31,979 nucleotides of DNA from a virus. Of this stretch, positions 1 to 8,778 are shown one piece after another. The notes under the pieces are model-generated. The model saw only the letters and a list, made by a program, of their open reading frames with translations, did no database searches and had not been told where the DNA came from. A program made the translations under genes and the position numbers. The DNA is taken from IMG/VR virus record IMGVR_UViG_3300034407_000315, positions 1 through 31,979 of that record. One strand, written 5' to 3'. Position 1 is the stretch's first letter, and each line of letters opens with the position of its first letter.

Positions 1-141
1 GAGGGTAATTCAAGTGGCGACAGAAGTTTTACTGGAACAGGAATTGTAACTGGTATGTCTGTAAATAACTCAATGGATGCAATTATCTCTAGAACTGTTA
101 CTTTTCAAGGAACTGGTGCATTAACAATAGGAACTGTATAA
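1..141 (+). CDS. Tail tube (major tail) protein, C-terminal 46 residues, 5' end cut by window
   Basis: An open frame runs from base 1 to a TAA at 139-141 and has no start inside the window. The visible end is rich in Gly, Thr and Ser and closes with GTGALTIGTV, the kind of ending seen in siphovirus tail tube subunits. It lies 9 bp upstream of the tail assembly chaperone gene, which is where the tail tube gene normally sits. The function rests mainly on position. The rest of the gene probably lies just beyond the far end of the window. Two of the only three GTWAC sites I found in the window are here. Confidence 0.6.
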   Translation, partial: EGNSSGDRSFTGTGIVTGMSVNNSMDAIISRTVTFQGTGALTIGTV

Positions 142-150
142 TCCTAATTT

Positions 151-492
151 ATGAAATTTATTGACAGAGCAAAATCTCATTTTGAGTCTCTTGGTGTTCA
201 ACATATAGAAGTTGAAGAATGGAAAGATGAAGCTGGTAATCCAAGTGTAATATATTGGAGTCCAATTACTTTATCTGAAAAAAATAAACTATTTAGAAAA
301 TCTGATAATCTTAATGATGTCAGTATTCTTGCTGATATTCTAGTTATGAAATCACTAGATAAAGATGGTAATAAATTATTTACATTAGAAGATAAACTTG
401 GTTTGATGCACAAAGTTGATTCTGATGTACTCTCTAGGATAGCGACTGCTATGGTACAAGCTATCAATCCTGAACAGGTAAAAAAAAACTAA
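151..492 (+). CDS. Tail assembly chaperone, short form (lambda gpG analogue)
   Basis: A 113-residue protein starting with MKFIDRAKSHFESLG and containing the block VIYWSPITLSEKNKL, a pattern typical of siphovirus tail assembly chaperones (the family is known; the match is by eye). These proteins bind the tape measure and recruit tail tube subunits during tail assembly and are not in the virion. The gene lies between tail tube and tape measure, the canonical place. It ends GTA-AAA-AAA-AAC-TAA, so the stop directly follows a slippery run, and the next 167 bases stay open in the -1 frame. Confidence 0.8.
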   Translation: MKFIDRAKSHFESLGVQHIEVEEWKDEAGNPSVIYWSPITLSEKNKLFRKSDNLNDVSILADILVMKSLDKDGNKLFTLEDKLGLMHKVDSDVLSRIATAMVQAINPEQVKKN

Positions 493-659
493 AATCTGAG
501 CCTGAATTTAAGAATTGTTTTATTGTAGCTGATAGATTAAAAATACCTTTAAGAGAAGTTTTACAAATGGAAGAATGGGAGTATAACCATTGGATAGGCT
601 ATCTTTTATTAGAAAACGAAGAACACGAACAAGCTATGAATAAAGCAAGGCACAGATAA
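151..659 (+). CDS. Tail assembly chaperone, long frameshift form (lambda gpG-T analogue)
   Basis: A -1 slip on the A run at 480-489 moves ribosomes out of the 151-492 frame. The -1 frame then reads 56 more codons, LKSEPEFKNC... to NKARHR, and stops with TAA at 657-659, one base before the tape measure ATG. The product would be 169 residues. The extension contains REVLQMEEWEYNHWIGYLLLE, the acidic and Trp-rich kind of sequence found in gpT-type extensions. No plausible independent start with a ribosome binding site is visible for the second frame. In lambda-like phages the long form links tape measure and tube subunits. Confidence 0.8.
480..489 (+). promoter_or_regulatory. Programmed -1 ribosomal frameshift site
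   Basis: Nine consecutive A residues followed by C give two overlapping X_XXY_YYZ heptamers in the chaperone frame: A_AAA_AAA at 480-486 and A_AAA_AAC at 483-489. The zero-frame stop TAA follows at 490-492. Either slip gives a 169-residue product. A short AGG lies a few bases upstream at 476-478 and could act as a weak internal stimulator. I did not find an obvious strong downstream hairpin. Confidence 0.75.
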
Positions 660-2597
660 ATGGCACAAAATTTAGTATTAAATATATTAGCAAAAGACAA
701 AACCAAACAAGCTTTTAATGGTATTAGGGCTGGTTTAACAAATTTAAGAAGTTCAATATTTTCTATTCAAACTGCACTACTTAGTATTGGTGGTGGTCTT
801 GTTGTAAGGTCATTTATTAATGTAGGTAGAGAAGTTGAAGAACTAGGTATTAGATTTAATTTTTTATTTGGTAATGTTCAAGAGGGTTCAAAAGCTTTTA
901 AAGGATTAACAGACTTTGCATCTAAAGTTCCTTTTTCATTAGAAGAAATAGCTGGTGCATCAGGAAACCTAGCTGTTGTATCAAAAGATGCAGATGATTT
1001 ACAAAAAATATTAAAAATTACAGGTAATGTTGCATCGGTCACAGGATTAGATTTTAGAACAACAGCAGAACAAATACAAAGGTCATTTGCTGGTGGTATA
1101 GCTTCAGCAGACATTTTTAGAGAAAGAGGTGTAAGAGCATTATTAGGTTTTAAAGCTGGAGCAACTGTATCAGTAGAAGATACAATAGAAGCATTTGAAA
1201 AAGCATTTGGAGAAGATGGTAGATTTTCAAAAGCGACAGAAGTTTTATCAACTACACTTACAGGTACTTTATCAATGTTAGGAGATAAACTTTTTAAATT
1301 TAGACGAGAGACTAATGAAGCTGGTTTTTTTGATTTTGTAAAACAAGGTTTAGTAGATATTAATAAAATTATAGATAACAATGGAGATTTGTTAAAGAAG
1401 TTAGCAATACAAACATCTGACTTTATGATTAATTTTACTAAATCTGTTCTTATAGGTGGAGCAGTTTTAATGGACACTTTAAGACCTGTATTTAAAATGA
1501 TTGGTTCTGCTATTGGTGGAATTATAGAATCAGTTAAAGCTTTACCATCAGGCATTAGAGAATTTGGTATTATTGGTTTCCTTATGTTAGGTGGAAAAGG
1601 TAAATTGCTTGTAGTTGCAATAATGTCCACAATAGACATTATAAGGTCTGCTCTTGGAGATTTAAGTAATGCTATGGGTACTATGATTGAGGGCATGGCA
1701 AAAGGATTAAGGTTTTTAAAATTAATATCAGAAGATACATTAAAAGCTAATTTAAAAACAGTTGAAGAATTTAGAAAAGCTGGAGAAAGATTAAAAATAC
1801 CTTTAAAAGAAATAAATCAAGAGTCTAAAGAAACATCAGAAAATTTTGGAAAAGCAGAAGCTACTATTAGAAAGTTTTTAAAAAGTTTAGAACAAAATGC
1901 TGAAATTTCTAAAAAACAATTTAACGAAATGATGAACGCACTTGATAGTGCAGATAAATCAGCAGAAGAATTTGGATTAAGTTTAGCCAAAATTAAAGAC
2001 AATGTTTTAGAAGCATTTAAAAAAGATTTTGAAAATTTAAACAATACAATTACAAAGATGGCAACAAGTGGATTAAAAGCATTTTCAAGAGGATTAGCAG
2101 AAGCTTTAGTTCTTGGTAAAGATTTAAACATGACATTTAAAGAAATAGCACAAAAATTATTAGTAGATATTGTAGCATTTACAATTCAAATTGTTATTCA
2201 AGAAACAATTAGAAATGCACTTAAAAAAGAACAAGTTAAAGATGAGGGTCTAATAGTTGCTTCATTAAAAAGTCAAACATCAGAATTAAAAAAACAAATG
2301 GCTTTAAGGGCAGTTGGCTCTTTCTTTGGTATGCCTATGATGGCAAATGGTGGAGCAGTATCAAAAGGTAAGCCTGTTGTGGTCGGAGAACAAGGTGCAG
2401 AATTATTTATACCAAACTCATCAGGTCAAATAACACAATCAGCTAGAGGTACAGGTGGTGGTGCAGTTAATGTGAACTTTACAATTAACACAATAGATTC
2501 AAGAGGGTTTAATGATGCTTTACAACAAAACAGAGGTACTATAACAGCAATAATAAACAATGCTTTATCAGAAAAAGGAAGAAGTGAGTTAGTATAA
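660..2597 (+). CDS. Tape measure protein
   Basis: A 645-residue protein, the longest of the early tail genes, directly after the chaperone. It has hydrophobic stretches near residues 35-55, 260-275 and 300-328, and long Lys/Glu-rich helical regions at about 370-480. The N-terminal block with FASKVPFSLEEIAGASGNL is typical of phage tape measure proteins of the marine and lambda type. The C-terminus has the motif ANGGAVSKGKPVVVGEQGAE (about 562-581), the conserved Gly-rich end of gpH-like proteins. Tape measures set tail length; 645 residues suggests a tail of roughly 90-100 nm. The stop overlaps the next ATG (TAATG). No lytic transglycosylase or peptidase motif was seen. Confidence 0.92.
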   Translation: MAQNLVLNILAKDKTKQAFNGIRAGLTNLRSSIFSIQTALLSIGGGLVVRSFINVGREVEELGIRFNFLFGNVQEGSKAFKGLTDFASKVPFSLEEIAGASGNLAVVSKDADDLQKILKITGNVASVTGLDFRTTAEQIQRSFAGGIASADIFRERGVRALLGFKAGATVSVEDTIEAFEKAFGEDGRFSKATEVLSTTLTGTLSMLGDKLFKFRRETNEAGFFDFVKQGLVDINKIIDNNGDLLKKLAIQTSDFMINFTKSVLIGGAVLMDTLRPVFKMIGSAIGGIIESVKALPSGIREFGIIGFLMLGGKGKLLVVAIMSTIDIIRSALGDLSNAMGTMIEGMAKGLRFLKLISEDTLKANLKTVEEFRKAGERLKIPLKEINQESKETSENFGKAEATIRKFLKSLEQNAEISKKQFNEMMNALDSADKSAEEFGLSLAKIKDNVLEAFKKDFENLNNTITKMATSGLKAFSRGLAEALVLGKDLNMTFKEIAQKLLVDIVAFTIQIVIQETIRNALKKEQVKDEGLIVASLKSQTSELKKQMALRAVGSFFGMPMMANGGAVSKGKPVVVGEQGAELFIPNSSGQITQSARGTGGGAVNVNFTINTIDSRGFNDALQQNRGTITAIINNALSEKGRSELV

Positions 2598-3208
2598 TGA
2601 GTGGTGCATTTCCAATATCAACATCTAAATTTCAAACACTTGGTATCAAGTCTAATCAAAATACAATTATTTCAAAATCTTTATCAGGAAAAAAATTAAC
2701 AAGACAAATAGATAATCAAAAATTTAGTTTTACTGCTAGTATTATTACAGCTAAAAGGTCAGATGTTTATGGAGAACTTATGGCTTTTATTATGAAACAA
2801 AGGTCTAGCAAAGAAAACTTTACGATAATCCCACCTGAACTAGAAGATGCTAGAGGTAATGTAAGTGGTACTGTTCTTGTTAATGGTGTTCACGCAGTTG
2901 GAGATACAACAATAGATATTGATGCTATGACCGGAACTTTAAAAGCTGGAGACTTTGTTAAATTTGCATCACATAATAAAGTTTATATGGTAGTTGCAGA
3001 TGCAACAGCCGATGGGTCAAATGAAGCAACAATTACAATAGAACCACCTCTTATAACTGCTTTAGCAGACGACTCTGTTGTGACTTATGACAATGTGCCT
3101 TTTACTGTTCATTTAACAAACGATATTCAAGAGTTTGGTGCAGTTAGTTCAGATAAAGATGGAAATTTATTATACCAATTTGAGTTAGATGTTGAAGAAA
3201 CTCTTTAA
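2597..3208 (+). CDS. Distal-tail / minor tail protein
   Basis: A 203-residue protein coupled to the tape measure by TAATG and to the next gene by TAATGA. The N-terminal part has KKLTRQIDNQKFSFTAS, resembling distal tail or beta-sandwich minor tail proteins. A central block (about 115-140, TGTLKAGDFVKFASHNKVYM) looks like a small beta-barrel insertion of the kind found in several phage tail proteins. The position right after the tape measure fits the distal tail protein that joins tube and tip. The family assignment is by pattern and synteny. Confidence 0.6.
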   Translation: MSGAFPISTSKFQTLGIKSNQNTIISKSLSGKKLTRQIDNQKFSFTASIITAKRSDVYGELMAFIMKQRSSKENFTIIPPELEDARGNVSGTVLVNGVHAVGDTTIDIDAMTGTLKAGDFVKFASHNKVYMVVADATADGSNEATITIEPPLITALADDSVVTYDNVPFTVHLTNDIQEFGAVSSDKDGNLLYQFELDVEETL

Positions 3209-3438
3209 TGAAAAAATACAAAATTACACATCTAATAAGTGCTGACTTTGAAGCAACTGCTATTGTTAATGAAGATGAAATAGATACTAATTTAAACGAT
3301 TTAAAGGAGTATAAAAAACCTGATAGTAAATTTAATTTTACCATGATAAAAGGTACAGAAAGCATAACTAGAACATATTACGAGGAACATGGCACGAACA
3401 CTAACGACAGCACTAAAAAACGAATTATTAACAAATGA
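3208..3438 (+). CDS. Small tail-module protein, unknown function
   Basis: A 76-residue hydrophilic protein starting within the stop of the previous gene (TAATGA). The first 60 residues (for example HLISADFEATAIVNEDEID) look like a real small domain. The last 17 residues are encoded in the 50 bp that overlap the next gene's start and may be incidental. I do not recognise a family. Transcription and translation are tightly coupled to the tail-tip genes on both sides. Confidence 0.6.
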   Translation: MKKYKITHLISADFEATAIVNEDEIDTNLNDLKEYKKPDSKFNFTMIKGTESITRTYYEEHGTNTNDSTKKRIINK

Positions 3439-3955
3439 TATTAGACCTGTTCATCTTATAGAAATAGGATTTTCAACACCTGTATATCTTACTGATTGTG
3501 GTTTTCCTCTAACATCATCAATATCAGGAACTAGCAGAACATACTCAGCATCATCTTTTCTTGTAGGAGCATCTTCATTTGAAGAACAAGTAGATATTAC
3601 AAAAACAACTTTAAATTTATTTTTATCAGGTGCAGACCAAACATTTATATCAACTTGTTTAAATGAAAATATAGTTAATGATACTGTTGAAATATATAGA
3701 GGATTGTTAAGTTCAAGCAATTCAATAATAGCTGACCCAATATTATTATATTCAGGAAATATTGATACATTTGAAATATCTGAATCAACCACAGAATCGA
3801 ATGTTAAATTACTTGTAGTTTCACATTGGGCTGATTTTGATAAAAAAAATGGCAGAAAAACAAATAATGCTTCACAGCAAAGATTTTTTAGTACAGATGT
3901 TGGAATGGATTTTTCAAGTCAAACAGTATTAGATATAAAATGGGGAAAAGAATGA
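3389..3955 (+). CDS. Minor tail / tail-tip protein (DUF2163-like)
   Basis: A 188-residue protein beginning MARTLTTALKNELLTN and ending with a block containing SHWADFDKKNGRKTNNASQQ and then FFSTDVGMDF. A conserved GR.TN..SQQ..F..D.GM.F end is typical of tail-tip proteins found between the distal tail protein and gpJ-like genes in alphaproteobacterial and marine siphoviruses. It overlaps the previous gene by 50 bp and the next by an ATGA junction. The likely role is tail-tip hub assembly. The family name is from memory and not verified. Confidence 0.65.
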   Translation: MARTLTTALKNELLTNDIRPVHLIEIGFSTPVYLTDCGFPLTSSISGTSRTYSASSFLVGASSFEEQVDITKTTLNLFLSGADQTFISTCLNENIVNDTVEIYRGLLSSSNSIIADPILLYSGNIDTFEISESTTESNVKLLVVSHWADFDKKNGRKTNNASQQRFFSTDVGMDFSSQTVLDIKWGKE

Positions 3956-4356
3956 TTAACGATATTGTTAGTTTTTACAAATCATTTAATAGATATAATT
4001 GTTTTAGTAATGAAACAATATTTGAAGAAAATAAAAATTGTTTTAAATACAATCATTACAAAGTATTTCAAGATAAAAAAGGTATTTATGGTTTTGTAAA
4101 TTGGACTTTTCTTGATTTAGAAAACTTAAATTATTTTTTAAAAACAGGCATAGTTCAAAAACATAACTCAGGGAATATATTTGTTCATCTTGATTTTTTA
4201 GCAAAAAAAAATATTAAACACATTTACAAATGGTCTTTAAAAAATATAACTAAATATATTGGTGTTAATAAACAAACACAATGGTTAAGATTAAATAAAG
4301 ATAATGGTGTTAGAAACATTGTAAGAAAAACAGTAAAGGAATCTTGGAATGGGTAG
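3952..4356 (+). CDS. HlyC-like (toxin-activating lysine acyltransferase fold) tail-module protein
   Basis: The ATG at 3952 overlaps the previous stop (ATGA) and is preferred over an in-frame ATG at 3940; the product is 134 residues. Read by eye, the order of motifs follows HlyC: a Tyr-rich start, then YGFVNWTFLDLENLNYFL (HlyC has AYCSWANLSLENEIKYL), then SGN.FVHLDFLA (HlyC has SGDRKWFIDWIAP). The catalytic-type Asp is kept (D81). The region aligned with the HlyC S-x-x-H has SFNR (11-14), so the catalytic His may be replaced. HlyC enzymes move an acyl chain from acyl-ACP to lysines of RTX toxins. Here the substrate would have to be a phage or host protein, or the fold serves structure only. 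In the tail-tip operon, position suggests a role in tip maturation. Confidence 0.5.
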   Translation: MINDIVSFYKSFNRYNCFSNETIFEENKNCFKYNHYKVFQDKKGIYGFVNWTFLDLENLNYFLKTGIVQKHNSGNIFVHLDFLAKKNIKHIYKWSLKNITKYIGVNKQTQWLRLNKDNGVRNIVRKTVKESWNG

Positions 4357-7237
4357 AGTATTTAAAAAAGCAAAGCAAATTTTTAATCCTGTCACTACTA
4401 TTATTTCTAATTTATTTCAAGGTGGTTTTAATCCTTATGTTGCTTTAGGAGTATTTGCTATTGGTTGGTTATTTTCAAGGTCAATGAAACCTGATGTACC
4501 TGACTTTGGTACAAATGATTTTGAAGAAACTGAAAGAGGAATACTACTTAATAAACAATCAAATAATGCTTGTGTTCCTGTTATTTATGGAGAAAGATTA
4601 GTTGGTGGAACAAGAGTGTTTTTAGAAACTTCAGGAACAGATAACACTTATTTATATGTCGCTTTGGTACTTTCAGAGGGAGAGGTAAATTCAATAGAAG
4701 AAATCAAAGTTGATGACAAAGTAGTCACATTTGATGGAGCATTAACACATGGCACAGTAAGAGAAGTAGCAAATAGTGATAGTAATTTTTACAAAGACTC
4801 TACAAGCCATATTCAGATACAAGCTTTTATGGGAACAGATGACCAAGTAGCATCAAGTGTTTTAACACCTTTATCATCATGGGGAAGCAATCATAGATTA
4901 AGAGGTATTTGTTATCTTGCTTTAAGGTTTAAATGGAATCAAGATGTCTTTGGTGGTATTCCACAAGTTCAAGCTAAAGTAAAAGGTAAAAAAGTAATTA
5001 CACTAGCATCTAACTTATCAGAGCAAACTGCATCTTTTTCTACAAATCCAGCTTTTTGTTTATTAGATTATTTAAGAAATGAAAGATATGGAAAAGGAAT
5101 TGCAACAGCAGATTTAGATTTACAAAGTTTTTATGATGCTTCACAAGTTTGCGTCACACAAGTCACACCATATTCAGGTGCTAGTGATATAAATATATTT
5201 GATTGTAATGCTGTTATAGATACATCAAAAAAAGTTTTAGATAATGTAAGAGAAATAGTAAAAGGTATGAGAGGTTATCTTCCTTATGTTCAAGGTAAAT
5301 ATAAATTAGTTATTGAGACAACAGGCACAGCTTCAGTATCACTTACAGAAGATGATATTATAGGTGGATATTCTTTAGCTTCTCCTACAAAAAATTCTAA
5401 ATATAATAGAGTAATTGTTTCATATATAAATCCTGATAGAAATTACCAAGTAGATGAAGTTCAATATCCAGCAATAGATGATAGTGGATATGCTACTGCT
5501 GATAAACACGCAACTATGAAAACAGCAGATGGTGGGTTTTTACTAGAGGGTAGATTTGATTTTAGAACTATTAGCTCAACTTATCAAGCTGAGGAAATGG
5601 CTGAAATTATACTTAGACGAAGCAGAGAATCTTTAGGTCTTAGTATTAACTGTGGATTTAAAGCTTATGAATTGCACATAGGAGATATTGTAAATGTCAC
5701 TTTATCTAGTTTAGGATTTTCGAGTAAAGCTTTTAGAGTGCTTTCAATGACATTTAATGAGGATTATACTATCAATCTTAACTTAGTAGAGTATCAAGCA
5801 TCACATTATACTTGGGCAACAAAATCACAAGTAAGTTCAACACCATCAACAAATTTACCAAATCCATTTACAGTTCAACCACCAGCAAGTGTGACTTTAT
5901 CAGACCAACTTATTGAATATAATGATGGAACTGTAATTGTAGCTTTAGATGTAAGTGTTGGTGCTTCTCCTGATTCATTTATAGATTTTTACCAAGTAGA
6001 GTATAAATTAAGTTCTGATTCTAATTTTATTATATATGCACAAGGCTCAGGTCTTAATCACAGAGTTTTAAATGTAATAGACCAAGAAACTTATGATGTA
6101 AGAGTAAAAGCAGTAAATACTTTAGGAGTGTCATCATCTTATGTTTCAGCACAAAGAAAAATTGTAGGAGCTATTGCACCACCATCAGATGTTCAAGATT
6201 TATCTTGTAATATTACAGGTCAAGATGCACATTTATCTTGGACAGCCATAAATGATTTAGATTTAGCATTTTATCAAATAAGATTTTCTAATAAAACAGA
6301 TGGAACAGGAGAGTGGTTAAACTCTGTAAATTTAGTCACTAAAGTATCAAGACCAGCAACATCGGTCACAGTACCAGCAAGGGCTGGAACTTATCTTATC
6401 AAAGCAGTAGATAAACTTGGAAATTTTAGTTCTAATGCAACAGCTATTGTATCAAATGTGACAAGTGCAGAAAATTTTAATGCTATTACAAGTGTAAGTG
6501 AACATCCTACATTTGGTGGAACTAAGACAAATGTTTCAATATCTGACGATTCACTTATACTAAATTCTAGTGAATTGTTTGACTCTGCTTCAGGTTTATT
6601 TGATGCAAACACCACAAGATTTTTTGACTCAGGTGTAGCAAATGCAGACTTTTTAGCTTCAGGTAATTACGAGTTTGAAAATGTTATAGATATTGGTGCA
6701 AAACATACAGTAAGAGTCACAGCTTCATTAACACAATCTGCTAGAAATCCTGATGATTTATTTGATAATAAAACAGGTAATTTTGATGATGCAAAATCTA
6801 ATTTTGATGGAGATACACCAGCTAATTGTGATGCACATTTAGAGATTGCAACTAGCGATGACAATTCAACATTTACATCTTTTCAAAATTTTGTTATTGG
6901 AAATTATACAGCAAGATATTTAAAATTTAGAATTGTAATGACTTCAACAGATTTAGCTTCAACACCTGTAATTTCAGAAGTCACAATAACAGTTGATATG
7001 CCTGACAGAATATTTAGTGGTAATGATATTGCTTCAGGTACTTCTACAAAAACTGTTTTATTTACAACACCATTTAAGACCACAGCTTATGCAGTTGGAA
7101 TTACAGGAGAAAATATGGCAACAGGAGATTTCTTTACAGTTTCCAACAAAACTGTTAATAGTTTTGATGTTTTATTCAAAAATTCAAGTGGCACAAATGT
7201 TTCAAGAAATTTTGATTTTATTGCAAAAGGATTTTAA
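4349..7237 (+). CDS. Tail tip attachment / host specificity protein (gpJ-like)
   Basis: A 962-residue protein, the largest in the window, starting 8 bp inside the previous gene. A hydrophobic N-terminal segment (about 27-46, FNPYVALGVFAIGWLF) is followed by the conserved tip-hub start ILLNKQSNNACVPVIYGE. The central region (about 230-480) resembles the phage tail protein 3 / gpJ hub. Two fibronectin type III-like domains follow at about 510-608 and 609-707 (APPSDVQDLSCN, AHLSWTAINDLDL). The last 250 residues are beta-rich and Asp/Thr-rich. It probably forms the central tail tip and contributes to receptor binding. Confidence 0.85.
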   Translation: MGRVFKKAKQIFNPVTTIISNLFQGGFNPYVALGVFAIGWLFSRSMKPDVPDFGTNDFEETERGILLNKQSNNACVPVIYGERLVGGTRVFLETSGTDNTYLYVALVLSEGEVNSIEEIKVDDKVVTFDGALTHGTVREVANSDSNFYKDSTSHIQIQAFMGTDDQVASSVLTPLSSWGSNHRLRGICYLALRFKWNQDVFGGIPQVQAKVKGKKVITLASNLSEQTASFSTNPAFCLLDYLRNERYGKGIATADLDLQSFYDASQVCVTQVTPYSGASDINIFDCNAVIDTSKKVLDNVREIVKGMRGYLPYVQGKYKLVIETTGTASVSLTEDDIIGGYSLASPTKNSKYNRVIVSYINPDRNYQVDEVQYPAIDDSGYATADKHATMKTADGGFLLEGRFDFRTISSTYQAEEMAEIILRRSRESLGLSINCGFKAYELHIGDIVNVTLSSLGFSSKAFRVLSMTFNEDYTINLNLVEYQASHYTWATKSQVSSTPSTNLPNPFTVQPPASVTLSDQLIEYNDGTVIVALDVSVGASPDSFIDFYQVEYKLSSDSNFIIYAQGSGLNHRVLNVIDQETYDVRVKAVNTLGVSSSYVSAQRKIVGAIAPPSDVQDLSCNITGQDAHLSWTAINDLDLAFYQIRFSNKTDGTGEWLNSVNLVTKVSRPATSVTVPARAGTYLIKAVDKLGNFSSNATAIVSNVTSAENFNAITSVSEHPTFGGTKTNVSISDDSLILNSSELFDSASGLFDANTTRFFDSGVANADFLASGNYEFENVIDIGAKHTVRVTASLTQSARNPDDLFDNKTGNFDDAKSNFDGDTPANCDAHLEIATSDDNSTFTSFQNFVIGNYTARYLKFRIVMTSTDLASTPVISEVTITVDMPDRIFSGNDIASGTSTKTVLFTTPFKTTAYAVGITGENMATGDFFTVSNKTVNSFDVLFKNSSGTNVSRNFDFIAKGF

Positions 7238-7254
7238 AAGGAGTATAAAACGAT

Positions 7255-8151
7255 ATGGCTCAACATGACATGAATATTGCGAATCAGAGTTTTCCTGATT
7301 TTAGAACAGATTTAAACAACTCGCTTTCAGCGATTAATTCAATGCACTCAGGCACATCAAGACCAAGTGGTGCTGTTGCTGGAACTCTCTGGTTGGACAC
7401 GACCAATTCAGGTTCAAACAGTTTAGAAATTAAATTTTTTGATGGTTCAGATGATATTTCATTTGCAACAGTAGATACATCTGCAAATACTATTAATTTT
7501 ATTGATAGTGCAGTTGCATCAGATTTAGTTAATGATACTTCTCCACAATTAGGTGGTAGTTTAGATATAAATGGAAATGATATAGTTTCAACATCAAATG
7601 CAGATATTGATATTATTCCAAATGGTACAGGAGATGTAAATTTAGGTGCTGATACAGTACAAATTGGAGATAACAATGCAAACGCAACTCTTACAACACA
7701 AGGAACAGGCGACTTAATTTTAAATACTAACAATGGCACTAATGCTGGAAACATAACTTTAGAAGATGGTGCAAATGGTCATATCCAATTTACAACAAAT
7801 GGTACAGGAACAATTAAATTTAACGATTTAGCTTATATACCTCAACAAGCATTAACATCATCTTCAAATGCTGTTGCATGGGATACACAAGCTAAACCAA
7901 ACGCATATCATTTAACAACAGAAAACACTACTTTCTCTGCACCAACTAATCCTATTGAGGGTGCTTTTATTTCATTAGAAATTAATTATGATGGTTCACA
8001 CACAATAGCTTTTAATACTGTGTTTGAATTTGCTGGTTCAACTGCTCCAACATTTACTTCAACTGATGGCAAAACTGATATATTAGTATTTAGATATAAT
8101 GGTGCTGTTTGGCAAGAAGTAGGCAGAACATTAAATTTAAGTGAAAGTTAA
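7255..8151 (+). CDS. Tail fibre protein with beta-repeat shaft
   Basis: A 298-residue protein with an AAAGGAG ribosome binding site 11 bases before the ATG. The N-terminus (MAQHDMNIANQSFPDFRTDL) resembles the virion-anchoring start seen in many marine phage fibres. Residues about 95-190 hold five imperfect repeats built around NGTGDVNL, QGTGDLIL, NAGNITL, GHIQF and NGTGTIKF, as expected for a beta-helix or triple-stranded shaft. The C-terminal 100 residues form a separate beta-rich end. It probably forms a side or tip fibre that meets the host surface. Confidence 0.75.
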   Translation: MAQHDMNIANQSFPDFRTDLNNSLSAINSMHSGTSRPSGAVAGTLWLDTTNSGSNSLEIKFFDGSDDISFATVDTSANTINFIDSAVASDLVNDTSPQLGGSLDINGNDIVSTSNADIDIIPNGTGDVNLGADTVQIGDNNANATLTTQGTGDLILNTNNGTNAGNITLEDGANGHIQFTTNGTGTIKFNDLAYIPQQALTSSSNAVAWDTQAKPNAYHLTTENTTFSAPTNPIEGAFISLEINYDGSHTIAFNTVFEFAGSTAPTFTSTDGKTDILVFRYNGAVWQEVGRTLNLSES

Positions 8152-8154
8152 GAT

Positions 8155-8775
8155 ATGTATGCAATAGTAGAAGAAAATCAAATTACACAATATATAAATA
8201 ATCCTAAATCAGTTGTGATAGGAGATGTAATATACCCAGCTAAAATATTTCAGTTATGGTCGCAATCTCAATTAAATGAAATAGGTATTTATGAAGTAAT
8301 TACTGATGCAACAAACAAAAAAGATGAAGAATATTATAACAATACAAACGAAGAATATAATTATACAGATGGACAAGTAATTAAATCATGGCAAACTGCA
8401 ACACCAAAAAGATTAGAAGATGAGGATGCAAAAGATAGAAATGGTGAAAATGTTTTAGATGAAGATGGTAATCAAGTAATTAATTATGGTTTAAAAACAG
8501 AAAAAAAAAGAATTGTAAAACAACAAGCATCAGGATTATTAGCACCAACAGATTGGTATGTAGTAAAATCAACAGAGGTAGCAGACTATGATGTACCAGC
8601 TAACATATTATCTTTTAGAGCAGATGTGAGAGCAAAATCAAATGAAATGGAAACTCAAATAGATGCCTGTACTACTGTTGATGAACTTAAAACACTTTAT
8701 GAATATGTAAATACAGGAACAGATGAAAACCCTGTTTATGAAAGACCACTAGCAGAATTTCCTAAGGAGATTTAA
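8155..8775 (+). CDS. Tail fibre assembly chaperone-like protein (DUF4376-type end)
   Basis: A 206-residue protein 3 bp after the fibre gene. The C-terminal half contains LLAPTDWYVVKSTEVADYD and then IDACTTVDELKTLYEY, a pattern common to phage fibre chaperones and DUF4376-like proteins (LxxTDWxxxR and D...L..aT...EL). The N-terminal half is acidic and low in complexity, with KNGENVLDEDGNQV-like text suggesting a beta-hairpin. It probably helps trimerise the neighbouring fibre, or is a short baseplate-bound accessory. Confidence 0.55.
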   Translation: MYAIVEENQITQYINNPKSVVIGDVIYPAKIFQLWSQSQLNEIGIYEVITDATNKKDEEYYNNTNEEYNYTDGQVIKSWQTATPKRLEDEDAKDRNGENVLDEDGNQVINYGLKTEKKRIVKQQASGLLAPTDWYVVKSTEVADYDVPANILSFRADVRAKSNEMETQIDACTTVDELKTLYEYVNTGTDENPVYERPLAEFPKEI

Positions 8776-8778
8776 AAA

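Noticed and set aside
878-1696. Long leftward open frame of 272 codons opposite the tape measure gene
   Set aside because: It lies wholly antisense to a well-supported gene, is rich in Ile, Ser, Pro and Asn as expected for a shadow frame in AT-rich DNA, and has no ribosome binding site or overlap with real neighbours.
6993-7268. Rightward 91-codon frame inside the gpJ-like gene
   Set aside because: Its product is a Leu/Gln-rich shadow of the main frame, and it has no start signal.
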